A stretch of DNA of 64,000 nt from the NCBI GenBank assembly GCA_015057625.1, contig SVDZ01000002.1, positions 447,802 to 511,801 of the forward strand. The letters are read 5' to 3'. Numbering within the stretch: the stretch's first letter is position 1; every line of letters starts with the position of its first letter. The DNA comes from Lachnospiraceae bacterium. Its GTDB lineage: Bacteria > Bacillota > Clostridia > Lachnospirales > Lachnospiraceae. The translations under genes were made by a program, and so were the position numbers. The notes beneath the pieces were generated by a model that worked only from the letters and a program-made list of their open reading frames with translations, did no database searches and was not told the origin of the DNA. Below, one piece after another: positions 45,587-54,016 of the stretch.

Positions 45587-46369
45587 TTATTCTGCTTTTA
45601 TATACTTATCAATGATTTCCTGTAATTTTCCTTCATCTTTAAGTTCTTTTAAAGCATCATTAACTTTCTTTGTAAGTACGTCATTGTTCTTTGCAATACA
45701 GATAGCATAATCTTCAATTGCATATTCTGTATCAAGAATTACAAGCCCTTCGTTTGCCTTAACGAATTCAATAGCAGGTTGTTTATCAATTACTACACAG
45801 TCAATTTTTCCTGTTGTAAGAGCTAATACTGCATCAGCACCTTTATTGTACTTTTCAACAGTTCCACATCCTGCATCCTCAGCATCACCTGAGCAGTAGA
45901 TATCGCCTGTTGTTCCTGTCTGAACACCGATTTTGTGATTTGTTCCTTCAGCAAACAAATCATCTACAGTTGTAATATCAGAACCTTCTTTAACGATAAT
46001 AGCCTGAATTCCTGTTGCATAGCTATCAGAGAAATTAACGTTTTTTAATCTCTCTTTTGTAACTGTCATACCGGCAACACCGATATCAACTTTTCCGCCT
46101 GAAACAGCTGTTATAATTGAATCAAAAGCCATATCTTCAATCTGAAGTGTAAGACCTAATTTTGAAGCAATCGCCTCAGCAATCTCTGCATCAATACCAA
46201 CTATTTTATCGCCATCACGAAACTCATAAGGAGGGAACTCTGCATTAGTTGCCATAATAAGTTTGCCTTCTTTTACAGTTCCATTTGCATTTTTTTCTGT
46301 TTTACCACACCCAATCATTGATGTTGCAGCCATAACTGCTACCATTGATAATGCTAATAATTTCTTCAT
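45587..46369 (-). CDS. Amino-acid-binding lipoprotein (SBP family 3)
   Basis: A 260-residue substrate-binding lipoprotein. Lipobox cysteine is C21 in SMIGCG. The SBP_bac_3 domain has EFPPYEFRDGDKIVGIDAEIAEAIASKLGL and DIGVAGMTVTKER. The conserved Asp/Arg ligands for the amino-acid backbone fit this family. The start has AGGAGGAAGAA-ATG. It is the third gene after HAD hydrolase and yebC in the same orientation. Confidence 0.93.
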   Translation of the reverse strand: MKKLLALSMVAVMAATSMIGCGKTEKNANGTVKEGKLIMATNAEFPPYEFRDGDKIVGIDAEIAEAIASKLGLTLQIEDMAFDSIITAVSGGKVDIGVAGMTVTKERLKNVNFSDSYATGIQAIIVKEGSDITTVDDLFAEGTNHKIGVQTGTTGDIYCSGDAEDAGCGTVEKYNKGADAVLALTTGKIDCVVIDKQPAIEFVKANEGLVILDTEYAIEDYAICIAKNNDVLTKKVNDALKELKDEGKLQEIIDKYIKAE

Positions 46370-46391
46370 TTCTTCCTCCTAACAATGGATA

Positions 46392-47129
46392 TTAATCAAC
46401 AGATGGTAATTCAGCAACAAACTGACTGAATTCTTTCCATCCGCCTCTTTTATATTCTAATGTATCTTCATTGAATTCATTAATTAGACACTCATCCAAC
46501 AAAAACACATCGATACCAAGTTTAAATGCACACATATCCTCATGAACGTTATTTCCAACCATAATACAGTCTTCAGGATCTTTATCGATAGTTTTTAATA
46601 ATCTTCGATAATAATTCAGATTAGGCTTAGTAAAACACGAGTTTTCATATGTAGTCACATATATGTAATCACCCTCATCTATACCTGCCCAGGCAAGACA
46701 TTCCTTTATGGCCACCTCCGGATGTAAAGGATTTGAAGCGATAACAATCTGATATCCCTTATCTTTCAACAAATCAATACATTCCTTTGCCTTTCCTGTA
46801 GGCTTTGTGTTAAATCTGGCAATTGAAAAATCATTCTTATAATATTTAGTTATTGCACGTTCAAGTTTTAATCTCTCTCTTGCGGTAATTTTTTTATCTC
46901 TGTGAAAATAGATTCTTTCAATAACTTTCCAAAAACTCTCTTCATTTGTGGCAAATCCGTCGTTCTCACTCATTGCCTCAATCCCACTGCTAAATGCCAT
47001 GAGCATAAGTTTGGAATCATAACCTTTTCCTTCAAAAAATTCACCAAGAGTCTTCCGATAAGTTTTATTGAATTCATTTAAATCCATAGGAAGCAAAGTA
47101 CCATCAAGATCAAATAGTACTGTGTTCAT
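46392..47129 (-). CDS. HAD-superfamily phosphatase
   Basis: A 245-residue hydrolase of the HAD class. Motif I is DLDGTLLP with D7 and D9, motif II VIASNP, a lysine in TKPNLNYYRRLL, and motif IV MVGNNVHEDMCA. The cap insert (about 15-100) is helical, as in the beta-phosphoglucomutase/phosphoglycolate group. Substrate unknown. It lies between yebC and the amino-acid transporter genes with short gaps. Confidence 0.88.
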   Translation of the reverse strand: MNTVLFDLDGTLLPMDLNEFNKTYRKTLGEFFEGKGYDSKLMLMAFSSGIEAMSENDGFATNEESFWKVIERIYFHRDKKITARERLKLERAITKYYKNDFSIARFNTKPTGKAKECIDLLKDKGYQIVIASNPLHPEVAIKECLAWAGIDEGDYIYVTTYENSCFTKPNLNYYRRLLKTIDKDPEDCIMVGNNVHEDMCAFKLGIDVFLLDECLINEFNEDTLEYKRGGWKEFSQFVAELPSVD

Positions 47130-47141
47130 TCAAATTCCTTT

Positions 47142-47870
47142 TTACTCATCCCAGTTATGATATACCTGCTGTACATCATCATCTTCATCAAGCAGATCAA
47201 GAATCTTGTTGATATTTTTTATAGACTCTTCATCTGTCAAAGTTACATAGTTCTGAGGAATCATTGTAACCTCAGCATCTGCCATCTTGATTCCTTCTTT
47301 TTCAAGTGCTTCTCTAACAGCACTGAAATCATCAGGTGCAGTAAGAATTTCAAAACTGTCCTCTTCCTCAGCGAAGTCTTCAGCTCCTGCATCAAGTGCC
47401 ATCATCATAAGTTCATCAGCGTCCATGTCGCATTCTTCCTTATCGATGACAATCTGTCCTTTTTTATCAAACATATATGATACACAGCCCTGTGTTCCAA
47501 CGTTTCCTTTACCCTTTGTGAAGGCATTTCTTACATTGGCTGCTGTACGGTTCTTATTATCTGTAAGAGCATCTACAATGATGGCTGTTCCATTTGGTCC
47601 ATATCCTTCATATGTTACTGTCTCATAATTAACAGCATTGACATTTCCTGCAGCTTTCTTGATACCTCTTTCAATAGTATCGTTAGGCATGTTGTTTGCT
47701 TTTGCCTTTGCAATTACGTCTCTGAGCTTGCTGTTGTTTACAGGATCAGCACCACCCTCTTTTACTGCTACTGCAATTTCTTTTCCAATGATGGTAAACA
47801 TCTTTCCTTTCGCAGCATCGTTTTTTTCTTTTTTGTGCTTAATATTCGCAAATTTTGAATGTCCTGACAT
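47142..47870 (-). CDS. YebC/PmpR-family protein
   Basis: A 242-residue protein beginning [22 protein letters not shown], the family hallmark. It contains [37 protein letters not shown] and ends with the DDVQQVYHN region. Family members act in ribosome rescue at proline-rich stretches (YebC2-type) or as transcription regulators; which applies is unclear. The start at 47870 has AGAAAGGATGAATATC-ATG, and the longer frame to 47942 has none. Confidence 0.93.
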   Translation of the reverse strand: MSGHSKFANIKHKKEKNDAAKGKMFTIIGKEIAVAVKEGGADPVNNSKLRDVIAKAKANNMPNDTIERGIKKAAGNVNAVNYETVTYEGYGPNGTAIIVDALTDNKNRTAANVRNAFTKGKGNVGTQGCVSYMFDKKGQIVIDKEECDMDADELMMMALDAGAEDFAEEEDSFEILTAPDDFSAVREALEKEGIKMADAEVTMIPQNYVTLTDEESIKNINKILDLLDEDDDVQQVYHNWDE

Positions 47871-47908
47871 GATATTCATCCTTTCTTTAGTTCTTATCAC
47901 AAAGAAAA

Positions 47909-47931
47909 TCAGGTAAAGCCATGCTTTGCCC
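47909..47931 (-). terminator. Hairpin between the endoribonuclease gene and yebC
   Basis: Minus strand GGCAAAGC-ATG-GCTTTACC (one mismatch) followed by TGATTTTCTTTG. A likely but imperfect terminator. Confidence 0.45.
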
Positions 47932-47961
47932 AATTTCCACAATAATTTTTAATATAACATC

Positions 47962-48336
47962 TTAACAGCTTTTAGTCAATGAGTGAGCATATGTATTGAG
48001 TTCAAGACTGACAAACAATGCATTATCAATAACTCTTAAAATATCACTGTCCAGATGACATACTTTTTCTTTTAATCTACACTTATCTATAGTTCTTAGC
48101 TGTTCCAGCAACACTACCGAGTCTTTAACTATATTGTATTTATCTGAGGCAAGCTCAACATGCGTTGGAAGTTTTGCTTTATTCATCCTGCTGGTAATGG
48201 CCGCGCAAATCACTGTAGGGCTGTGTCTGTTCCCTGTATCATTCTGAATTATAAGTACAGGTCTTACTCCCCCCTGCTCAGAACCTACAACCGGTCTTAA
48301 ATCTGCATAATAAATATCTCCTCTTCTTATAACCAT
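47962..48336 (-). CDS. ndoA: EndoA/MazF-type mRNA endoribonuclease toxin
   Basis: A 124-residue PemK/MazF toxin cutting single-stranded mRNA. The conserved pattern [30 protein letters not shown] is intact, with the R and T active-site region ([15 protein letters not shown]). The start at 48336 (MVIRRGD) has GGAGTG at seven bases. It lies 78 bases after alr, where Bacillus encodes the antitoxin EndoAI between alr and ndoA; here no antitoxin reading frame fits. Control must come from elsewhere or from the palindrome at 48355-48371. Confidence 0.92.
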   Translation of the reverse strand: MVIRRGDIYYADLRPVVGSEQGGVRPVLIIQNDTGNRHSPTVICAAITSRMNKAKLPTHVELASDKYNIVKDSVVLLEQLRTIDKCRLKEKVCHLDSDILRVIDNALFVSLELNTYAHSLTKSC

Positions 48337-48354
48337 ATACACACTCCAAAAATT

Positions 48355-48375
48355 ATTGTGCTTAACACAATTATA
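48355..48375 (-). promoter_or_regulatory. Palindrome over a -10 box ahead of the toxin gene
   Basis: Inverted repeat ATTGTG-CTTAA-CACAAT (48355-48371) overlaps a minus-strand TATAAT (48375-48370) just upstream of the ndoA ribosome site. The layout suits a repressor operator; a clear -35 is missing. Confidence 0.4.
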
Positions 48376-48414
48376 TTGTTTCCATTTTGAAAATGTGTAT
48401 ACATAATGAGATTG

Positions 48415-49596
48415 TTAAATATTTATTTTATACTCATCATGAAAATAATCTTTTGTTCCAACAATTTTACCCTTGTATTCATAAACTCTTGGTACTCTTT
48501 TTCCAAGGTCGCATACAAGTTCATAATTAAATGTGCCTGCAAGTTTTGCGATTTCATCAACCGTGAGCATCTCATCTCCATCTTTTCCGATAAGTGTAAC
48601 TTCATCTCCGATTGACACATCCATTCCTGTGACATCTACCATAAACTGATCCATGCAAACTCTTCCTACTATAGGAACTCTCTTGCCTTTAATAAGAACA
48701 ACTCCTTTATTAGATAGATTTCTGAAATATCCATCTCCATATCCAAGAGGAATTGTCGCAATTTTCATCTTTTTGTCAGCTATAAAGGTATGTCCGTAAC
48801 TTATTCCTGAACCTGCTTCCACTTCTTTGACATATATAACATGACTGTGAAGAGACATTGCCTGTTTAAGTTCTATTTCTCTACTAATCTCTTCAGAAGG
48901 ATATAATCCATATATTGCAATTCCAAGTCTGGACATATTGAGACTGGTATATGGCATTTCCATCACTGCGGCACTGTTGGCACAATGCTTAATTGGAATG
49001 TTAACACCTCTGTCTTCAAGTTTTTTTAGAAAACTTTCATACAAATCAAACTGATTTTTTGCTGATTGCTTATCATATTCATCTGCTTTTGCAAAATGAG
49101 TAAAAATACCTTCAAGCTTGATATTGTCAAGCTTGCTTATCTGTTCTATGACATCAACAGATTCAGCTGTTGGCAAAAATCCAATTCTGCTCATTCCTGT
49201 ATCAAGAGCAATATTTACCAATGCCTTTTTACCTAACTTTTCGGCGTGTTCATTCATTTTTCTCGCCATTTCATAATCATAAACGACCATTCTTATTTCT
49301 TTTTCAATGGCGAGATCATAAGTAGCTTCCTGAGTATATCCAAGAAGTATTATGGGATTTTTAATGCCGTGTTCTATTAAATTATTTGCTTCAAATACTG
49401 TTGCCACAGCATATCTGTCCACTATATCGGATAACACTTTTGCAATAGGAACTGCACCGTGTCCATATCCGTCAGTTTTAATAACAGCAATACTGCCTGT
49501 ATTTTCCTTTAATTTTTTCTGTAATGCTTTTACGTTTTCACAGATATAATCAAGATTTATTTTTGCATAACCTCTGAAATACAAATCAAGATTCAT
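48415..49596 (-). CDS. alr: Alanine racemase
   Basis: A 393-residue PLP enzyme making D-alanine for peptidoglycan. The PLP lysine is K40 in AVIKTDGYGHG, the catalytic tyrosine is in ISYGHTFI, and GRVCMDQFMVDVTG is present near the C-terminal beta-barrel. The start at 49596 has AGGAGGCGCGAT-ATG; a frame 24 bases longer lacks a site. It overlaps nnrDE by 11 bases. Confidence 0.95.
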   Translation of the reverse strand: MNLDLYFRGYAKINLDYICENVKALQKKLKENTGSIAVIKTDGYGHGAVPIAKVLSDIVDRYAVATVFEANNLIEHGIKNPIILLGYTQEATYDLAIEKEIRMVVYDYEMARKMNEHAEKLGKKALVNIALDTGMSRIGFLPTAESVDVIEQISKLDNIKLEGIFTHFAKADEYDKQSAKNQFDLYESFLKKLEDRGVNIPIKHCANSAAVMEMPYTSLNMSRLGIAIYGLYPSEEISREIELKQAMSLHSHVIYVKEVEAGSGISYGHTFIADKKMKIATIPLGYGDGYFRNLSNKGVVLIKGKRVPIVGRVCMDQFMVDVTGMDVSIGDEVTLIGKDGDEMLTVDEIAKLAGTFNYELVCDLGKRVPRVYEYKGKIVGTKDYFHDEYKINI

Positions 49597-51136
49597 ATCG
49601 CGCCTCCTGTTTATCATCAAAAATATTCGTTATATTTTTCAGTTCTTCTATTATGTCAGTTGCCATCATATATGTTTGCGACGCTTTTTTGCTTGCAAAG
49701 TCTCCTGCCACTCCATGTATGAATGCGGCCATTGCACATGCCAAAGTAAAAGGCATATCTTTAGATACCATAGCTCCTGTTATTCCGGCAAGAACGTCTC
49801 CGGAACCTGCAGTTGCCATACCACTATTTCCGCTGACATTAACATAGCATTCCTTTCCATCAGTAACTGTAGTAACCGAATCCTTCAGTATAACTGTTAT
49901 CCCGTACTCACATGCTATTTTTTTAGTTGCTTCAATATGATTCAACTTTATTGTTGGTATATCTAGATCTGCAAATTTTGACATTTCGCCTATATGCGGT
50001 GTGACAACTATATTGCATTTTGACTTTTTCAAAAGTAGCTTTAGATTGTCATTTTCTGAAATATTATTGATTGCATCAGCATCAAACACTATATTTTTAA
50101 CACCAGAAGAATTCTCAAGGATTTCTTTTATAATATTTATTTGCAGCTTTCCTGTTCCAAACCCGGGTCCTGCTACAACTGTATCACACCACTCCAAATC
50201 ATTTTTAAGCATTTCTATAGTGTCACTTGTATAATCATCACCGTACTGATATGTAGTAAGCATGGCTTCCGGCAAATTATTTTTAATATATGTCTCATTG
50301 CCTTTAGTCGTAAATATTTTAACCATACCGACTCCCATTCTAAACGAAGCCAATCCGCACATATACGCTGCACCACTCATAGTATCACATCCGGCAACCA
50401 CAAGAACTTTTCCGTATGTCCCTTTATTTGAGTTGGAATATCTTTTTGGAATAATCCTGTAATCAGAAACCTCTATCACTTTGTAACTGTTATTATCATC
50501 AAATAAGAATACAGGAAATCCTATGTCTGAAGAAATAACTTTACCGCAGTAATCTTTTCCGTCATTATATAAATGTCCTGTTTTAAGGCATCCAAATGTA
50601 ATCGTCTTATTTGCCTTTATTGCAACATTCATTTTCATTCCGTTATCCGCGTTAATTCCGGAAGGAATATCGACAGCGTATGTAGGAATGCATAACTCAT
50701 TGATACAATTAATTACTTCTGCATATTTCCCTTCAACATTTCTGGACAGCCCCACACCAAATAATGCGTCAACAAATAAATCCATTTTAATATTTTGAAT
50801 ATCATCAAAACGTTCAAATACTTTACCGCCAGTATTTTTATAAATCGATAACTGCTTTACAAAATCCGGTGTAGCCTTAGCTATATCCCCAACAATAACT
50901 ACTGAAGTATTATAATCCTTGTTGTTTAAAATTCTTGCAACCGCCACTCCGTCAGCACCGTTATTTCCAACTCCACAGACACAACATACAGAAGAGTTTA
51001 TTTCAAAGTCACTTGTCACCTCATTTACAACGGACAATGCAGCTCTTTCCATTAGTACCATAGAAGGAATTCCGATTTCATCAATGGTATATCTGTCTAT
51101 TTTTTTCATGTCTGATCCGGTAATTATTCGTTCCAT
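49586..51136 (-). CDS. nnr: Bifunctional NAD(P)H-hydrate epimerase/dehydratase
   Basis: A 516-residue fusion that repairs hydrated NAD(P)H. N-terminal YjeF_N epimerase at 1-215 (GVGNNGADGVAVARIL, SGINADNG). C-terminal ribokinase-like ADP-dependent dehydratase at about 225-500 (GTYGKVLVVAGCDTMSGAAYM, ending motif NSGMATAGSGDVLAGITGAM). Both halves look complete. It follows rex by 12 bases; the pairing of a redox sensor with nicotinamide repair is functionally sensible. Confidence 0.95.
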   Translation of the reverse strand: MERIITGSDMKKIDRYTIDEIGIPSMVLMERAALSVVNEVTSDFEINSSVCCVCGVGNNGADGVAVARILNNKDYNTSVVIVGDIAKATPDFVKQLSIYKNTGGKVFERFDDIQNIKMDLFVDALFGVGLSRNVEGKYAEVINCINELCIPTYAVDIPSGINADNGMKMNVAIKANKTITFGCLKTGHLYNDGKDYCGKVISSDIGFPVFLFDDNNSYKVIEVSDYRIIPKRYSNSNKGTYGKVLVVAGCDTMSGAAYMCGLASFRMGVGMVKIFTTKGNETYIKNNLPEAMLTTYQYGDDYTSDTIEMLKNDLEWCDTVVAGPGFGTGKLQINIIKEILENSSGVKNIVFDADAINNISENDNLKLLLKKSKCNIVVTPHIGEMSKFADLDIPTIKLNHIEATKKIACEYGITVILKDSVTTVTDGKECYVNVSGNSGMATAGSGDVLAGITGAMVSKDMPFTLACAMAAFIHGVAGDFASKKASQTYMMATDIIEELKNITNIFDDKQEARYES

Positions 51137-51148
51137 AATAATATCCTC

Positions 51149-51784
51149 TTATTTGTTCGCCTCATTTTTTTCAGACAACTTAAATGTTAATTCCATTAAA
51201 CTTTCAGACAAATGTACATTTTCAACAATCACATCATCCGGAACTTCTAAATCGGTATGGGCAAAATTCCAGAACGCCTTTACTCCACACTCTAAAAGTT
51301 TTGTGGCGATTTCAGTGGCAGGCTCCTTTGGAAGTGTAAGTGCAACAATTTCCACCTGCTCCTTTTTTACAAAATCATATACTTCGTTAATATCTTTTAT
51401 TTCACCGTTTCTTGTTTTCTTTCCGATTAAATCAGGATTATTATCAAACAATGCTATAATTTTAAATCCTCTCTTATCAAAATTAGCGTAGTTTGCTATA
51501 GCCTGCCCTAAATTACCTGCGCCAACAACTATCATACTGTGTTCTTTATTAAGTCCCAGTATATTTCCTATTTCATCAAAAAGATAATTAACATTATATC
51601 CGTATCCCTGCTGGCCAAAACCACCAAAATTATTTAAATCCTGTCTTATCTGTGATGCAGTAACATTCATCATTCTGCTAAGATCTCCTGAAGATATTCT
51701 CTCTACTCCGTTTGCTCTCAACTCATCTAAATATCTATAATATCTAGGTAATCTCTTTATTACTGCATTTGATATATTCTTCAT
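51149..51784 (-). CDS. rex: Redox-sensing transcriptional repressor Rex
   Basis: A 211-residue repressor that senses the NADH/NAD ratio. N-terminal winged helix at about 1-75 (RLPRYYRYLDELRANGVERISSGDLSRMMNVTASQIRQDLNNFGGFGQQGYGY) and Rossmann domain with VVGAGNLGQAIANY at 86-100. It probably governs fermentation genes outside this window. It is first in an operon with nnr, alr and ndoA and has a consensus promoter at 51868-51896 with a hairpin in its leader. Confidence 0.96.
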   Translation of the reverse strand: MKNISNAVIKRLPRYYRYLDELRANGVERISSGDLSRMMNVTASQIRQDLNNFGGFGQQGYGYNVNYLFDEIGNILGLNKEHSMIVVGAGNLGQAIANYANFDKRGFKIIALFDNNPDLIGKKTRNGEIKDINEVYDFVKKEQVEIVALTLPKEPATEIATKLLECGVKAFWNFAHTDLEVPDDVIVENVHLSESLMELTFKLSEKNEANK

Positions 51785-51822
51785 CGTTAACCTCTTATAA
51801 TAATTAAATTCAGTTCAAACCA

Positions 51823-51850
51823 CTTTTAGTCTTTTGTCTGAAACTAAAAG
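51823..51850 (-). other. Inverted repeat in the rex leader
   Basis: Perfect eight-base arms CTTTTAGT / ACTAAAAG around 12 bases, in the transcribed leader of rex, without a T-tract. Possible operator or RNA structure. Confidence 0.45.
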
Positions 51851-51867
51851 CTATAACCTAATTCTTA

Positions 51868-51896
51868 ATTATAGGTCGATAAATATTGATTGTCAA
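51868..51896 (-). promoter_or_regulatory. Consensus promoter of the rex operon
   Basis: Minus strand TTGACA (51896-51891), 17 bases, TATAAT (51873-51868). Exact sigma-A consensus, so strong expression is expected. Confidence 0.85.
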
Positions 51897-51904
51897 ATAT
51901 TTCA

Positions 51905-51949
51905 CAAAAAACAAATGGCATGCTCAAAGAATGTTTGAGCACGCCATTG
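51905..51949 (-). terminator. Terminator of the surface operon
   Basis: Stem ATGGC-x-TGCTCAAA / TTTGAGCA-x-GCCAT with a five-base loop, followed on the minus strand by TTGTTTTTTG. It ends the run of genes from 62.8 to 52.0 kb. Confidence 0.8.
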
Positions 51950-51966
51950 TACCATATTTTAATAAT

Positions 51967-53964
51967 TTATTTTTTTATTTTTACTTTTTTGTATTTTGAC
52001 CATTTTGAGATTGCTTTTTTATTTTTATCTAAAGCCTTAACTCTTACAAAAAGTTTAGACTTATCTACAAATTTCTTTGAAGATAAATTCACTTTAACTT
52101 TCTTAACATTCTTGTTATAAACAAGATCTTTCTTTTTAAACTTCTTTGTTTTTGAAACCTGAACTTTATAGAATTTTGCGTTAGTGAATTTTTTGATGCT
52201 TAACTTAATCTTCTTTGACGCTTTCTTCTTTGGTGATACTTTTTTGATTTTAGCTTTCTTAAGTACAGTATTTTTTGAACTTTCTTTAACTTCAGGATAA
52301 TCAATAAGCTCAGTTGTCTGTTTTATTGGTGCAACTGTTGTTGGTGCAACTGTTGTTGGTGCAACTGTTGTAGTTTCTTCTGTTGTAGGTTCTTCTGTTG
52401 TAGGCTCAGCATCTGTTGGTAACTCACCTGTAACTACTTCACCTTTGTCATCAATTACAGTATTAATTAATGTAATTATCTCATCGGTTGATGCAGTATA
52501 AATGCCTATTACTCTAATTTCTCCTGCCGGAACTTCTACCTCAGTATTTAAAATCTTTTTGTCATCAAATTTTTCGTAGAGATACTCTCCATTTGCGTTA
52601 TAAACGTCAACACCCATATCGAATTCTTCATCGAGATCTCCTTTATACTCCAATTGAAGCTTCCATACCTGATCTACAGTACCACCAACTAATTTATAGT
52701 ACTTATATGCATATTGAGCAGATGGTGTTGCAATAATCTGTTCCCCATTTACAAGAGCTGGCATCTGGGTGAACGGCACTACCTTAGGTGTAAAAAGAGT
52801 AACCTCTGAAAATTCCTCTTCTTCGTCAGATGCAAATTTGTAATTAAGACCAATTGAACCATCCGTATTCTTTACAAAATAAGCATTAATTCCATACCAC
52901 TCAAATGGAATTTCATACTCTTCAATATCATCTTCCTTTAATAAGCTGTAATCACAAAATACAGTCTTTGTTTCTCCATTATCTAAATCAAAAGAAACGC
53001 TTGTACCTGTAGCTATGAGAACATTGTCATTGAATCCCTTATAGAATACATTTAACTCTTCAGCATTATCTGAATATACTTTTGTAATAGCTTTTGCACC
53101 TACTTCAATTTTGAGACCAACATTAAATAACGACGAATACTCATATCCTTTTACACCAACAATAATTACATCTGAATCATCAGCAGAAAATGTAAGTTCA
53201 GATAAACAAGCTTCACCTGCATCATCATTTTCATCAATAAAATTGAAGTACTTATCGTATAATGTCAAAACTGTATCAGGTTCGTATTCATCATCTTCCT
53301 CTTCTTCATCACCGTAATCAAACCAGTCATCGTCGTCATCATCGTAGTCCCAGTCATCATCTCCATACAAATCATCATCGTCATCGTAATCAGGAACTTC
53401 GATTAATTCTTTTCCATTTCCCTGATAGATAGTAAACACTTTTGACACACTAGGAAGTGATTCTTTGTTAATTCTGTAGAATTTCTCACATAAGGAAGCT
53501 TTGTCTGTAGATACAACTTTAGTTTCACCATATGATATTGTATCCATTTCCGAAATATCTACATATTTTGGAGTATATAAAGTCTTAGTGAAAATTACAT
53601 CTTCATCATCTTCAATTGAAAGAACTACATCGCCGTCTTCATATGTAACAATAGCCTCTGCACTCTGACTGTTATTGATTGTGATGTATTTGGAAACACT
53701 AGCCCCCTCTTCTTTTGGAAGAGCTTCGTCAAATTTAAAAAACTGCTTATTTGGAACCTCTAATATAATAGCAGTTCCTGTAGCAACAGCAACATTGTCA
53801 TTGAATCCGTTGTAATATGTTTCTTCATAATCATAAAGTTCACATGAAATACTATCAGCAAAAACTGAAACACTTCTGCTTGGAAGTAATCCAAGAACTA
53901 AGACAACGCTGAGACATAAAGCTGTTAATTTTTTTGTTAAAACCTTAATTTCATGGTTCATCAT
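51967..53964 (-). CDS. Secreted duplicated protein with acidic centre, Thr-rich linker and basic Fn3-like tail
   Basis: A 665-residue exported protein, signal peptide about 1-36. Two related modules begin at about 47 (YYNGFNDNVAVATGT) and 305 (FYKGFNDNVLIATGT) and each continues to a TL(Y/F)TPK segment. They are separated by a Asp/Glu-rich stretch at 192-229. Residues about 520-560 hold VAPTT and TTEEP linker repeats, and 575-665 form a lysine-rich Fn3-like module. I do not recognise the repeated module. The ATG has no ribosome site of its own and overlaps the stop of a 10-codon minicistron. Last gene of the surface operon. Confidence 0.75.
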   Translation of the reverse strand: MMNHEIKVLTKKLTALCLSVVLVLGLLPSRSVSVFADSISCELYDYEETYYNGFNDNVAVATGTAIILEVPNKQFFKFDEALPKEEGASVSKYITINNSQSAEAIVTYEDGDVVLSIEDDEDVIFTKTLYTPKYVDISEMDTISYGETKVVSTDKASLCEKFYRINKESLPSVSKVFTIYQGNGKELIEVPDYDDDDDLYGDDDWDYDDDDDDWFDYGDEEEEDDEYEPDTVLTLYDKYFNFIDENDDAGEACLSELTFSADDSDVIIVGVKGYEYSSLFNVGLKIEVGAKAITKVYSDNAEELNVFYKGFNDNVLIATGTSVSFDLDNGETKTVFCDYSLLKEDDIEEYEIPFEWYGINAYFVKNTDGSIGLNYKFASDEEEEFSEVTLFTPKVVPFTQMPALVNGEQIIATPSAQYAYKYYKLVGGTVDQVWKLQLEYKGDLDEEFDMGVDVYNANGEYLYEKFDDKKILNTEVEVPAGEIRVIGIYTASTDEIITLINTVIDDKGEVVTGELPTDAEPTTEEPTTEETTTVAPTTVAPTTVAPIKQTTELIDYPEVKESSKNTVLKKAKIKKVSPKKKASKKIKLSIKKFTNAKFYKVQVSKTKKFKKKDLVYNKNVKKVKVNLSSKKFVDKSKLFVRVKALDKNKKAISKWSKYKKVKIKK
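52322..52410 (-). repeat. 15-base coding repeats (VAPTT / TTEEP linkers)
   Basis: Three copies of GGTGCAACTGTTGTT (plus-strand reading) followed by three related units around GTAGGTTCTTCTGTT, encoding the Thr-rich linker of the 51967 protein. Slippage-prone. Confidence 0.85.
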
Positions 53965-53993
53965 AGTTTTTTCGCACGGTGTATTTGATACAC
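53961..53993 (-). CDS. 10-codon minicistron coupled to the duplicated secreted protein
   Basis: GTG at 53993 with a strong ribosome site AAAGGAG seven bases upstream, reading MYQIHRAKKL and stopping at TGA (53963-53961). The stop overlaps the ATG of the downstream gene (ATGA). The main gene has no ribosome site of its own, so translation reinitiation is likely. The inverted repeat GGTGTAT-CAA-ATACACC covers the GTG. Confidence 0.55.
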   Translation of the reverse strand: MYQIHRAKKL

Positions 53994-54016
53994 CAGTACA
54001 CTCCTTTCATAATTTC

